DNA from: Helichrysum umbraculigerum
Taxonomy: Eukaryota; Streptophyta; Magnoliopsida; Asterales; Asteraceae
Reading direction: 5' to 3'
NCBI GenBank assembly: GCA_949592205.1
Contig: CATIUR010000004.1
Span: forward strand, 12,165,501-12,229,500
Length of the DNA stretch: 64,000 nt
How positions within the stretch are numbered: the stretch's first letter is position 1; the number at the start of each line of letters is the position of its first letter. The position numbers and the translations under genes are program-made. Positions 1-11,398 of the stretch are shown one piece after another. Below the pieces are notes generated by a model. That model saw only the letters and a list, made by a program, of their open reading frames with translations. It had not been told where the DNA came from and made no database searches.

Positions 1-1442
1 TCAATCAATAACATGTCTTCTAAATTAGCATAACTCATATGAAAGTTAAAATCATAGCATAATGATAGAAGATATTACTAACCTGGAAGATAGATTTTAT
101 AAGGGCCTCGTCCTCCTCTTCAAAGTCATCTTCTTGCTGCAGAACGACCAAATAACAGTGTAAAAGACGATACAGTAGTATAAGTATAGTGTTGACAATG
201 ACGAGCTAATAACCACATGTCAGTACCTGTACTGGAGCTGATCGCTGCAAGGCTTCAAGCATTGCATCCACGCTTACATGTGCATGCCTTGACTGCAAAA
301 CAGAGACAAATTGCTTTTCAGTATTCAACATAGTTGAATTGTCAATATGTATAAGCATGTATGCTATAATAAAAACCTTCATGGACTTCATTTCATCAAG
401 TGCAGAAAGGATGTCCATCTCTCTTTTTGAATCAAGTGTTCTATTCTCCAATGACTTCATTGCATCTCCCATCTCTTCAGCATCTCGTTTCCTTTGCTCC
501 TCCTCACCCACCTGAAACAGAGGATATTTTCATTAATTCATATGTGAGAAACCATATGCTCATTAGTACATGGTAGAGGCGGCAAGATTAATGGGTCAGG
601 TAGCAGGTTCAACCTAAACTGGTTCATGTTTAGTATAGTGTGATACAGGCCAGGTGTGGTTAAGTTGGCTCAAAACCACTGATTGACTATCTTTCATGTA
701 TGCTTCAAACATCAACTATGATTACATTGCGTATACTCTAAAAAGGATTAAATGACCAAAGTTAGCTAGAAGGGAAACAAGCCAAATGAGTTAAAAGTCG
801 CCTAAAGTCTATTTCTGATGCACACAAGTACACATCCTCTTAAATCAATTTGTTCAGATATTTAAATAATTACTGTAATCAACGCAGTGATGGGTAAACG
901 GGTCAAGGTTGCCACTTCTTATACATGCAAATATGCAATCAACAGCAAAAGATAAATAAATCTCATATTGTGTAGAAAAGTTAACCTCATCTTCTGCACG
1001 CCAAGGTTCAAAATTTCTTGCAGCTCCCGACTCAACGGTATAATCAGAGTTTTGAGGGTCTGTCTTCATGGTAATCTCAGCTGAACACTTTGTGCACTTG
1101 AAATAAAATCTGAATATTTGAATTCCAAGATACGTCTACACATGTAAAATATACACACGTCAGCTACATAAATATCATTAGGACAAAATGCTACTAGTCA
1201 ATCTCAATGGAGGTTGAAAAAATTACAAGAATGTAATAACCCACCTCTCCAATAACGTCTTCTTTACGTGAGTTAAACTTGGTACCCTTGTAAATATAGT
1301 TTCCACAGGTGCTACACCGAATGCTCATCGGAAGCATCATTCGAACCTTAATCTGTTGATTTTTGGGCATACGCCTCCGTGGAATTTTAGCCGGATCAAA
1401 ATCCGGAGGGTAGTACTTATTCAACACCTTTCTTTCTGCCAT
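1..1442 (-). CDS. YJU2: YJU2/CWC16-family splicing factor, 5' five coding exons (partial)
   Basis: Five coding exons read on the minus strand with GT-AG borders: 1245-1442, 986-1135, 377-511, 227-292 and 83-136, all in phase 0 (201 codons). The gene then runs off the window at base 1. The start MAERKVLNKYYPPDFDP, the basic PRRRMPKNQQIKVRMMLP stretch and two CxxC pairs (C43/C46 in exon 1, C80/C83 in exon 2) are typical of the YJU2 (CCDC94, DUF572) family. Also typical are the ESGAARNFEPW block and the helical SLENRTLDSKREMDIL segment. In this family the protein joins the spliceosome near the first catalytic step and acts in the nucleus; the cysteines bind zinc. The last exon seen is acidic (EEEDEAL). 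The ATG at 1442 is the first after a probable 5'UTR intron. No breaks are seen, so the gene is probably functional. Identification is from memory of the family, not a search. Confidence 0.9.
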
Positions 1443-1850
1443 CTCTTATTTATTTTTTACTGATCAAACTGTCGGAAATAGGTCTTCAATTAGAAGGGTA
1501 AAATTGATAACTCAAACAATAGGTTAAACAGATACAAACTCACAGGTTTAATTCTTTATGAAAAAGGACGATTCTAGGGTTTCAAATATGGGGGCTCCGA
1601 GATTCAAGTAAAGTATATGATTTAACACATATACATGGTTTTAGATATTGAAGAATTAACAATACACAAATAATCAACACTGTGTATTTAATACAAGAAA
1701 ATCAAAATAAAAAACCCTAATGCATGGAAAATTGGAAACCCAAACCCTAGTTAGTAATAAGAATTGAAGCAGAAGCAGAGTAAGAACGTACCTATGAATT
1801 AATCAACTGCAATTGCAATTGCAGGGTTAGAGATCAATGGGCAACGCTAC
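1443..1850 (-). promoter_or_regulatory. 5' leader of the YJU2-like gene with a probable leader intron
   Basis: Upstream of the ATG no coding sequence is visible. On the minus strand a good donor (TAG|GTACGT) lies near 1792, and an acceptor-like CAG lies about 20 bases before the ATG, suggesting a ~330-base intron in the 5' UTR. Transcription would start somewhere above 1800. The donor is seen; its use is inferred. Confidence 0.45.
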
Positions 1851-1857
1851 TAATTAC

Positions 1858-2420
1858 GTAAACCGGTTTTTGAATCGAATCGGAAATGGCCCCAGGTCCG
1901 GTCGGACCGGTTGAACCGGCCGGCCGGACCGGTTTTCTATTAAACAGGAAAAATCTGGGCAGATTCTGTACACTACACAGCATATACATACACAAGCTAA
2001 AATCTGGGCAAAAATTTTTTCAACCAAGTTTAAAAAACACATACAAACCAAACAATACACCGCCAAAGTCTTACAATCCAACGATACAACACCAAAGTTC
2101 ATTCGATTCTAAACAACATTACTTGAATAAATCTTAAATTGTTCAAACACATCACCATGAAACTAAAATATCGCAAACATCAAACCAAATCCCCACAAGA
2201 TCATCATATTCATTCCCTACAACGTCAAATAACCCACTGATCAAATAACCCACTGTTCAATTAAAGCTTATACATAAGTCTAAACATGATCAAATAACCC
2301 ACTGTTCATATATTCATCAAATATAGGTAATTACAATTAAAGATCAAATAACCCACTGTTCAACATAGGTACTAACCACATTTTACTTCAAATATTCATC
2401 AAATATAGGTACTTACAATT
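1858..2420. repeat. intergenic DNA with CCGG-rich palindromic patch and short direct repeats
   Basis: At 1860-1942 there is a GC-rich patch built from GGTCCGG/CCGGACC and GGTTGAACC words that can fold on itself. From about 2224 the word ATCAAATAACCCACTG occurs four times, and the longer block ATTCATCAAATATAGGTA occurs twice (around 2312 and 2395). No gene is seen. This may be a degraded repeat or part of the upstream region of the YJU2-like gene. Confidence 0.5.
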
Positions 2421-2479
2421 AAGGATTATGCAGATTATGACTAAAACTCAAAGGAAACCTACTGTACTTACAATTAAAG

Positions 2480-2661
2480 ATGATGGCCGGAGAAGGAGCG
2501 TGCGCCGGAGAAGGAGGGTGCGCGGGAGAAGGAAGGAGGTGGGCGGAGGTGGGAAGAGGTGGGCGGAACTGAGTGGATTTGGCCGGATTTGGATTTAGGG
2601 CTTTTTCACCCTTTTGGTTGCTGCGTCTGCGTGCGAGAGAGAGAGAGAGAGAGAGAGAGAG
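2480..2661. repeat. GA/GGTGGG-rich minisatellite and (GA)n microsatellite
   Basis: A purine-rich stretch of repeated GGAGAAGGAG and GGTGGGCGGAGG words (2480-2570) is followed by a run of about 13 GA units at 2635-2661. Such tracts are common in plant promoters and 5' leaders, but no downstream gene on either strand clearly uses it. Confidence 0.7.
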
Positions 2662-2713
2662 GTGAGATGCATTAGTTTTTTCCCCAATAAAACATATACA
2701 TACATACATTATT

Positions 2714-2760
2714 AAATACGGAGTATTTAAATTAAATATCTTCTTTTATACTCCGTATTT
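2714..2760. repeat. short perfect inverted repeat (13-bp arms)
   Basis: Arms AAATACGGAGTAT (2714-2726) and ATACTCCGTATTT (2748-2760) pair perfectly around a 21-base AT-rich loop. The TACGGAGTA word resembles Stowaway-type MITE ends, but the unit is only 47 bases and no target duplication is clear. Confidence 0.5.
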
Positions 2761-2898
2761 TACTAGATAGATGATAACCCACAAATTTGCAGGCTTTTGC
2801 AAAAATTTAATACAAAACGTTATATTAGAATTAAAAAGTTAAAAAACATGAATTTGTGTATGTATGAAATCATATACATACATCTGTTAAACCATTTA

Positions 2899-3060
2899 TT
2901 GGTATCCAAACCAACAATATTTGTGTGGACCCTGAGATTCATCGATACCCCACCAACAATCTACAGATACACCATCTACACACATTGATTTCAAAAACCT
3001 TAGCTTCTTTCTAACAACATCCCAGTAAACCAACCGGCAACATTCGTTGATCAAGCCAAT
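2899..3060 (-). pseudogene. beta-amylase exon fragment
   Basis: One minus-strand frame reads a recognisable beta-amylase segment: INECCRLV, then LRFLKSMCVDG, VDCWWGI and GPHKYCWFGY. Enzymes of the family (BAM2/7/8 type) have I-N-x-x-C-x-L-V, L-K-S-x-N-V-D-G-V and V-D-C-W-W-G-I-V-E in this order. The exon begins right after an acceptor-like GTGCAG at 3061-3066. Similarity ends at GYQ, followed at once by a stop and no donor site. Substitutions fall at normally fixed places (for example D for V after CWWGI). No other beta-amylase exon is present in the window, so this is an isolated gene fragment and not a working enzyme gene. Confidence 0.75.
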
Positions 3061-3444
3061 CTGCACATTCAGATTACGCATATTAAATAAATTACAACAG
3101 ATTCATAGAACAACAGGTTATATAAACAGATAATTAATGTAAAGATTATCGACCACTTATTCCAAGCATCACATAAACACTTGTGCTAAGCATCACAAAA
3201 ACAGGGACATAAGCAGTCCATATAAAGCTAAATCCATGCTCAATTGTATTTCCATCTTGCATAAGCTACAATCATCAATTTAAACGCTATCGCTTTGTCA
3301 TATGTCAGGACAAAAAATATGGACAACAACATAAACAACAAACAATAAACTGAAAAGCTCAAACGGGTCGAAAGTAGCCCACAGTGTGTTATTGTAACAT
3401 TTAACTATATGTTTAGATAACTGTTTATATAACAAGGGTAGTGG

Positions 3445-3462
3445 CTCGCGCTTCGCTGCGCG
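3445..3462. other. GC-rich hairpin
   Basis: CTCGCGCTTCGCTGCGCG stands out in AT-rich DNA and can form a CGCGC/GCGCG stem. Similar hairpins sit near Helitron 3' ends, but no CTAG/CTAA end follows here. Confidence 0.35.
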
Positions 3463-3494
3463 TATACATTGTAAAGTTTAGACATAATAATCTT

Positions 3495-3640
3495 ATTACG
3501 TAAACAACTTAGCTATACTGTTAGCATTAACGGGTTGACTATTACTACATTTAACTATTCCGGTGAGATTACATAAACAACTTAGTTGTACTCTTAGTAT
3601 TAACGGGTTGGCTAGCACTGCGTTTAACTATTCCAGTGAG
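3495..3640. repeat. 73-bp tandem duplication, two diverged copies
   Basis: Copy 1 (3495-3567) and copy 2 (3568-3640) both run from ATTAC(G/A)TAAACAACTTAG to ACTATTCC(G/A)GTGAG, with roughly ten differences. This is intron or intergenic DNA next to the minus-strand gene X exons. Confidence 0.75.
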
Positions 3641-3732
3641 ACGTAAAAATCGTGAAGGTTAACCTGCAATATTTAGTAACACACATAACAGCAATCTCTC
3701 TGATTTTAGGCCTAGTATTTATTTATTTATAC

Positions 3733-6584
3733 CTTGATCTCCATCTGTACAAATTTGCATCAACTCTTTTAAGAAGTTGGTGTCGCTGTCATGATCCATG
3801 ACCATCAATGTTCTGATCTCAACATGCCGAAAATAACTGCATAGAGAATCATAGAGAATCATTAGCATTGTAACTTACTATAATCAAATGATTCAAATGA
3901 GACCATCAAAGTGCAGATAAAGAAAGCATAATTATAGGCTATAGATGTCAAAATGGATCTCTTGGGTAGGTCGGGTAATGATATACATGGTTTAGGTCCA
4001 AATGGGTAATCTTTGGAATGAACAGTTCCGATACAATTGGGTCAACATAGTACACTTTTTGTCTAAATTCTTAAAATTTTCATATACAGGTATTTGCCAT
4101 TACGTATCATCACGTTTTAAAGTACAACATTAATTTTTTCTGATTATACGTCAAAGCCCACTTTTCAAAATACACATTTCAACTGTTTTAATATGCGATT
4201 TGTAAGGTTTACCGTAAAAATTTAAGTAAAGATTGTAATTTTTTTACCATTTGACTTGTAGCTAACTTTTGCTGTTTTATATGTTTGAACTGTTTGATAT
4301 CAAAAAAAATTCTAATTCCACCTATCAATTATAAGTGGTTAAAATTGACTAACCTGATTGGCGAAAGCTGTACTACCTTGACTTTGGTGTCAATCTCAAG
4401 CATCAAACACACGTTTTGATCTGCCTTCAGCCCACGCGCTGCACAAATGCAATCTTTGGTGTCGTGTGCATACCATGTGGCTCACGATCATGCTCAAGAT
4501 TTTATAATAATATGTATTTTGTTAAATTTCCTCCCAAAACTTACTATTCAGTTCACAAGGAGCCACAAATACTATTCAGTTCATAAGAACCTGTACAACA
4601 CCGGTTAGTTTCTTTTGAGACCAAATTTTGCCATCTCTTAAACACACCATAACCATTGAATCCTTGAGGACACTATACCTGTGTATTCTAGCATGTCCAC
4701 CAATAAAGTCTGATGTTGCTTGTCATAATATGTGCTTTCTGAGCTGAGGATTTGTCTCTCTGAAGAAGAGAGGTTTCCTATTTAAATTAAGAAGAAAGAA
4801 ACGCAAACGATCAACATCAACTAAACATTTCATTCAGTACTGATATTGAATTTAACCGACGATAGCTACAGTAGAACCATGGATTACCACTGTAATGATT
4901 GACTCATTATAGACCCACTATTGTGCGGAATCAAGTATATTGAATCACATCTTAGTATAAAAATCAAAAAATGAATAGTGTTGGTGTATAGCTACAAGTC
5001 ACACTTAATCTTGTTAAACATAATCTAGAAAAATGCCGAAAAGCAATGAAAAACAAATTTTTCCTAAATGATATTTAACATAAGAAATATAGAGTCCGAA
5101 AAATGGATGGATCATCATTATGGGTAATCTTTAGTGTGTTCGTTTTGGGTTGAAGCTATACCTGAAAGTAGTGAATTAAACTTAAAGTTTTATAAATTTA
5201 AGACCAATTATGTATGATGTTTATGCACTAACCAGTAAACATGGCAGTAAATGAGAATAAGTCTTTTTACTCTTGAGGTTAAAAAAAGTAAATCAATTAT
5301 GCAGCAAAGTGACTTTAACATCCGAACAAAAATAACACTTAACGGGGATATGAGAAAGATCATGCTAAAGAAATACTGAGGGGAATAATCAGTCAATAAC
5401 TGCACAGACCATTTCAATTACTTTGTAAACCAAGTACTCCCAAATCTCAATATGTATCATCTGTACTCGAACTTAAATGGCTCTCATCTAACAACACAAG
5501 AATAACTGAAATGTCGGACATTATAGATTAGCATCTTACCCTGTGGTACACCAAGAACAGTTGCTGCAATAAAACATGAATTTGGCCGGGCCCATTAGAG
5601 GCTTAAAAAATTGCATATGCCTCCTTTATTAAAATTACAGTTGCTGCAGTAAAATATACCTTTTCTTCCATTAGTTTCTTCCCTAAGCAACCACAGAGAT
5701 TAGATGATGGCTCTTTTGGAAGGACATTAAGAAAAAAATAAAACTAAAGCTTACTTGAAGTAGTTGTTGTCAAAGATAAGGGGGGTTGAGGGTCCATATG
5801 GTCCTTCAAAACCAGTTCGTTCCTTGCAGGCAACTCCCTATAAACATAACTCATTGTCATAATAATCACATTTGGACGTTCGAATTTTCGTTTCAGAAAA
5901 GTCAATCATAAAATCATAGAATAAAAGAATAAACACATCAAACACAAGAGAGTGGCCACATCTAATACAATCTTTAATGGAGCAAAAGCTTGAACCACAT
6001 CCCACTTAGCTAGTTTATAAACATTACTATTCTTATGTGGTTGACCTTATAATGAGCAAAACGAATAAATTATGGTAAATTGATTTTTTTCGAAAAATTA
6101 TATCCGAACTTGATGTATGAAATAAAAAATAAAGCAAGAAACACAACCTGAAAAATGGCGTAGTCACTGAAATCGAAACAGAGGAGTGAAGTCGACTGAG
6201 AGGGAGGACGAACGACGAGGACTGGTTGCCATGTCGATGAATTTTGTGGATCGCCAAAATCTTCAGAGATGGAAAGGGTCCAGGGATGCCATGACGATGA
6301 CCGGTTGCCATTTTTACGCTTGTAATTAAATGAGGCCAAGGGCTAAATTAGTAATTAAGTAATAAAGAGGTCTATTTTTTTTATATCAAATAACTAATCG
6401 GTGAAATTGACTTTGCAATCCAATGGCCCAGATTAGGCCATAGAAAATGATTTCAATTTGAATTAGGCTAATATAGCCCTAATTTAATAGATAAGAGGGA
6501 TTCATATTAAAGAAAAGGGCAATAATTTATCTACAATCTGAACTAACCTTGTAAAACATGGATATACAAATTCATGAGATATAC
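3733..6584 (-). CDS. gene X, 3' part: four exons of an unrecognised protein
   Basis: Minus-strand exons with GT-AG borders at 6548-6584, 4679-4777, 4354-4438 and 3733-3836 join without breaking frame (37, 99, 85 and 104 nt with matching phases). They give an open protein segment including LSSSERQILSSESTYYDKQ, LLVDMLEYTARGLKADQN, VCLMLEIDTKVKVVQLSP and VMDHDSDTNFLKELMQ. The sequence is complex and protein-like, but I do not recognise the family and see no catalytic motif or membrane segment. Exon 4679-4777 could also join through two tiny exons (5660-5682, 5540-5563) and the peroxidase-like exon at 5755-5837, which are phase-compatible too. A possible last exon starts at 3060, inside the beta-amylase fragment but in another frame, and stops after 16 codons. 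The 5' part is probably at 57549-59271, across the transposon nest. Confidence 0.5.
5755..5837 (-). pseudogene. ascorbate peroxidase exon fragment
   Basis: The minus-strand frame reads CKERTGFEGPYGPSTPLIFD followed by NNYFK. Ascorbate peroxidases have the same stretch after the proximal heme-ligand histidine region (H-K-E-R-S-G-F-E-G-P-W ... P-L-I-F-D-N-S-Y-F). The fragment is bounded by TATAG and GTAAGC splice-like sites, and its donor falls after YF(K), where APX genes also have an intron as I recall. No other APX exon is nearby, and the exon sits inside a gene X intron, so it looks like a captured or duplicated single exon. Whether it is spliced into gene X cannot be told from the sequence. 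Confidence 0.7.
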
Positions 6585-6801
6585 CTGCAAGCAGAATCAA
6601 GTCTCTGGACGTTAAAAACGACTACAATGAATATAACTACATAAACAAAATTGTGCAGAACTCATTCCAATTTCTTCATGTAATAGACTAATGTTTGATT
6701 CCGAGAAGCAGAAACACATGGACTTTCTTAGAGTTCTAATTCTGTCACTGTTAGTAGTTCAACCTCGTAAAATTAACATGAATTACAACTAAGACAATCA
6801 G

Positions 6802-8608
6802 TGTAACATCCGTCCTAAGGACCAAGGGTATTCTAGTAAATTTTTAGTTTTAAATTGTTATTTATTATATTAGGAAATTTGTGCTCAATTGGAGTAATTG
6901 TGATAAGTGAATTATTATTTGTTTTAACTTTCTGTAGTTAACGGTAAAATAAAATTATTGAAATCGTAAATGGTTTCTAGGTTCTAGACAATAGGTTGAA
7001 AGGGGACTAGTTTTAAGTGAATTCGGAGTCGGTTAAAATAATGGGCCGACTTATTTATAACTTTCCTAAAGAGGAAAGTATTTCACTTCTTTCCTAAACC
7101 AAAACCTAGAAACTAAAACCTTGCACATCAAACTTATAATCAAAAGTGAATTTGTGATTGTGAATCAAGCTTGTTCATAATCATCATCTTGTTCTTCACT
7201 ACAACAAGTAAGTGATTTTGATTCAATTTTTGATAATTGCTTGAAATCATAGAGGTTATTGATTATTATGTGAATTGGATTTGAAAAGGTTGATATGAGT
7301 TGCTATATGATGATATGTGATATCAATGGATGTAGTAAACTGAGTAATATGTTAAGTTTGTGATTTGAGTAGTAAGATTCGGGGCTAGATTTTTGGTCTG
7401 ATGAGAATTGCTGGAAGATGGATAGTACCCGGCGGGTACTATCCTTACCCGGCGGGTAGTGTACCCAATTTTAGAACCCGGCTGGTAAACAAGCTACCCG
7501 GCGGCTCCTGTAGGCTTTAAAACTAGATATGGTTCTGTTACCACCAAATTGCAATTCACCCGGTTGATTGGGTTATTACCCGGCTGCTTCTGGTTTCTAC
7601 CCGGCGGGTACTGGGAGTACCCGGCAGGTACTTCCCCTGCTTTCCTGAAATTTTTAGTTTTAACATGTAATCACATGTGTTAGCCTTACTATTTATAATT
7701 GTGACTAGTATATGTATGATAGCTTGCTGAAATACTAAATTGTACTTGATATTTGTTATGCTTATTGTTATTGAATAAGTATGACATTTTAAATAAAATG
7801 TACGATTATCGAATGAATTACTAATTGTGATTCTGTTATGTTTTCAGATCAACCAAAGACTCAGTAATATAAGAACTCTGAGTTTGGATCCTGTGATACT
7901 CAGGTGAGTGGACTTGTGACTATCGGTGTAAATTGGTGTAACATATTTGGTTACTACGAGTAAACCTGGTTATGATGTTTATAGACTGTTAGTCTGATTT
8001 GACACGTGTGACTATGTGATACTTGGCCTTTGAGGCATGATGTGATGGGAGGTCAACTATTGTTGGACTTGATTGCTATAGGTTAGTCAACGTAGGAATT
8101 GTGAACATATGTTGTGAATGGATCCTATGTTGATTGAAGATAGCAATGAGTTATCGGTAAAACCACTGTGTGGCCTGTAGTTCGTTATAAGTGTTACTTG
8201 GAGGACCACCGCGGCAATGAGGGTTCCTCAAGGACCACCGATCCTCTAAGATGTTTGTGTGTTGATGGTTAATTGTTGTAAACAGATTGTTAAGCTGAGT
8301 TAGACTGTTAATTGTTTGTCTATTCACTTAGCTTCGTGCTAATCCCCCACTCTACTTCTTGCAGGTTATGTTTTGCTATGTTTTGAGCAAGAAGGTTTGG
8401 TTTTAAGGAATGTTTGACGATGGTTCACTCTGATAATGTTTTAAACTTATGTAGTGCTATGTTTTGAAAGGTTCTATAACACCCAGTTGCTGTATAATGT
8501 TTAATACACTGTAATTTTGTTATGTATTGGTTATGTCATGTAAATTAATACTATGAGGATTCGCGCTTCCGGTTATAAAAAAAATGGCTTCGAATGAGGG
8601 GTGTTATA
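6802..8608 (+). repeat. gypsy A 5' LTR (1,807 bp)
   Basis: Starts TGTAACATCC, ends GGTGTTATA. The same start recurs after the polypurine tract at 36844, and the end at 57003. A cluster of TACCCGGCGGGTA-type modules lies at 7421-7640. About 800 bases here (around 7546-8340) are missing from the 3' LTR. The primer binding site TTGGT(A/T)TC.AGAGC begins just downstream but is split by the solo LTR at 8619. Confidence 0.9.
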
Positions 8609-8618
8609 ATTTGGTTTC

Positions 8619-11229
8619 TGTGACAACCGTCAAATTAGGACTAGAATTTAGTGCCTAATCAAGTTTTAATACATGTAATTAGTTCTGTGTTAGGCTAATT
8701 AATGTATTAATTATTATATATATTGTTGAATATATATCTACACAACTATGCGGTTTGTTTAAATCGTACGAGTTTCAAATCGAATGTATTTCGATTCAAT
8801 AAATACGGACGTTGGTGAACAAATTTTAAGTAATACAAGGATTATTAATGACGTTATCGTACTTAAAAATATTTTGTCAATAATATTTCGTATCCAAGTT
8901 TTATCACACAATTACTATAAACGCGAATAAAATGTAATTGCACAAACAAAATGAGACAAATCACCTCTTATAATGTAATTATTAAATATTTAGTAAAAAA
9001 AAATACTTCAACAAAAATACTGAATAATTATTCGTATTTTATAACGTATATTAAAACATATAAAATAATTATTTAACGTTTAAACGACGGAGTAAACGAA
9101 CACCACACGGATCACGGAGACGGGGGCTGAAAAGTGGGGCTTCCACCTACAACCCTCACCTCCCTCCATCTTTCTTCTTCATTTCTTTCTTTTCTCTTTT
9201 CTCTCTCTTTCTTTTCTCTCTATCACCACCACCTCCATAATCCATTAAAAATCGCCAAAAAGGAACACGAAACGACCTTGGATCACCATACTCGTTTGGA
9301 GAAAAACGTTCCTCTCATCACGATCTACACTTCCATCTTTTCAGATTTTTGTTTCGACGCCGCGTAAGTTTCCGACAAAAACCCGAAACTCTCCATTTTC
9401 GATTATTTTTTACATGTTTATGGTTTATAATTGTCCAAAATGTCCATATAAGGGTTGGATAAAAGATTTGGAACGAATGGTCGCCGGAAAACACGTTTTC
9501 GGCTCAAAATCCGGCGAACAGTTGGAAGTGTCGCTAGTGTGCCAAAAACAGTAGTAGCGACACTAGTCAAGTGTCGCTATGCCTAAGTGTCGCCCCTATA
9601 GCGACACTACTTAAGTGTCGCTAAATTACTTAACCAGATTTAACTTAGCGACACTCCCTTAGTGTCGCCAAAATTCATAAGTGTCGCCCAACTATCAAAA
9701 ATCAGAAATATAGCGACACTTACTAAGTGTCGCCTAAGCCCGTAGCGACACTATCTTAGTGTTGCCAAAACCAGAATATTTACAACTTTTTACTAAGTGT
9801 CGAGATCAAAATTTTATCACTTGATTTCACCCAATTTCAAGTCCAGATGCGTTTTTCCTTAAAGCAATATAGTAGAAATAAAAAATTTTCCAAGCTAACC
9901 TGGCAGCTCGACCCCAGCCAGGGGCTCTGCCCCTTGGACCCCGCCAGGGGCTGCCGCCCCTTGGACCCCGCTACCAGGGGCGCTGCCCCCGGACCCCCGT
10001 ACTTAGATTCCGTAAGCACATTTCTCACCAAGTGTCAAACTTGTACAACTTCAAAACATTTATACGATACAACTTTTCAAACATAATGGAATTTGTGTTT
10101 TTTTTTAGTGTAACGCTTCGAAATCAATGTGATAACATCAAGACTATTATTACAATTAATCACCAACGGGCCGTACGCATTTTCAAAACATACTTCAAAG
10201 ATCAAACAAGTCGTTGTAACTTGTATCAATTTAATCAAACAAGTCGAAGTAACTTGTAACAATACAATCAACCAAATCGGGGTAATTTGGACATCAAGTT
10301 AAACAAACAATTTAAATGGTAGTCTTTCGAGATACCGGTACAATTAATAACAATTCAAGTGTCGTGGACACATTCAGGTTTCAAGTCTTTGGACATCAAT
10401 TCACCGCTAATTACTTCAAGTTTATTAAATTAAACACTTCAAGACTCAGGTGAGTTTCATGGCCCCATTTTCACTATTTTACAACTAGGGGTGTGATATT
10501 ACTGCTCTGTTTTGTTTTACAAGTAGAACGCAAGTGCCAACTTTCAAATACTACATGAGTTTCAAGCTAATCAATTTAAAGTCCTCTATAGCATAGTCTC
10601 TAATATTTTAGCGTGAATGTTAGTATATGATATCATATGGGATTGACAATCCTCATCCGGGTTAGCACGCACTAACCGGTCAAACGGATGTATTAGCATT
10701 TGGGAAGACGAGTGTGGATTAGACACTCGTAGGAGGCATTTCAAGTTAGGTTTCCTTAATTGGGCCTGACAAATCAAGTTAAGCTCAGACTATGTGCTCA
10801 TGGATTGTATAACTTTTATTTTGCTTAATTGCATTTTAAATTCAATATAAATCTTGCGGTTCTGACAACTATACATTGACATACAAACCTGTGAGCTCAC
10901 CAGCGTTTTCGCTGACCCATTTTAGTATTTATCACAGGTACCCAGCAGTAGGTTGTCTGCACAAGCAGGGATTATTAGCTCGAGTCAGCATACATACAAC
11001 TAGAGATTTGATTGCATTATTATATTTTGTAAAAGTAATTATGCTATGTAATCTCTAAACTTCAGGAACCGAGCTAATGTAACATTATTTTGATGTAAAC
11101 ATTTACTTTATTAATACAAGTTAAAACGACGCATATAGTGGTCGTTCATTATATCTTATGTGCTTTGTATATTGATTAGTGACACCCAAATCGAGCTTCC
11201 GCAAATCAATCAAATTTGGGGGTGTCACA
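8619..11229 (+). mobile_element. solo LTR, gypsy family 2 (2,611 bp)
   Basis: Begins TGTGACAACCGTCAA and ends GGGGGTGTCACA, as do the two LTRs of the complete element at 25341-36080 (there on the minus strand). Flanks GTTTC (8614-8618) and GTTTT (11230-11234) match at 4 of 5 bases. No internal region remains, so it arose by LTR-LTR recombination. Its insertion splits the primer binding site of gypsy A. It contains about 14 AGTGTCGC/GCGACACT modules (9526-9804) and three GGGGC...GCCCC hairpin modules (9914-10000). Confidence 0.88.
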
Positions 11230-11398
11230 GTTTTAGAGCATAGTTTTGGGCGAATTGAACAGTTATAAGTTGTTCAATCCCAAATCTATATGAGTCAGTC
11301 AAATATTCTGAGATGTGGGATTAGTTATGAAATGATAATTGGTTAGTATGTTAGGTACTAACAATTAACGAGCTGTGAGATGTGTTCTGATTACAGAT

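Noticed and set aside
2419..2709. 96-codon frame with a Leu-Ser repeat and Pro-rich tail
   Set aside because: Produced by the GA microsatellite and the adjacent minisatellite; no protein-like composition outside the repeats.
6033..6339. Two overlapping minus-strand frames of about 90 codons (MATGHRHGI, MASFNYKRK)
   Set aside because: Overlapping frames in the same DNA, no clear splice link to gene X and no family resemblance; perhaps leader or intron sequence.
9526..9804. Regularly repeated short words that could be taken for a CRISPR array
   Set aside because: Repeats are 8-12 bases, in both orientations, with uneven spacers, inside a plant LTR.
10876..11058. 60-codon frame (MTYKPVSSPAF) open in all three family 2 LTRs
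   Set aside because: The three LTRs are so alike that an open frame of this size is expected, and the related family 3 LTR has a stop in the same block.
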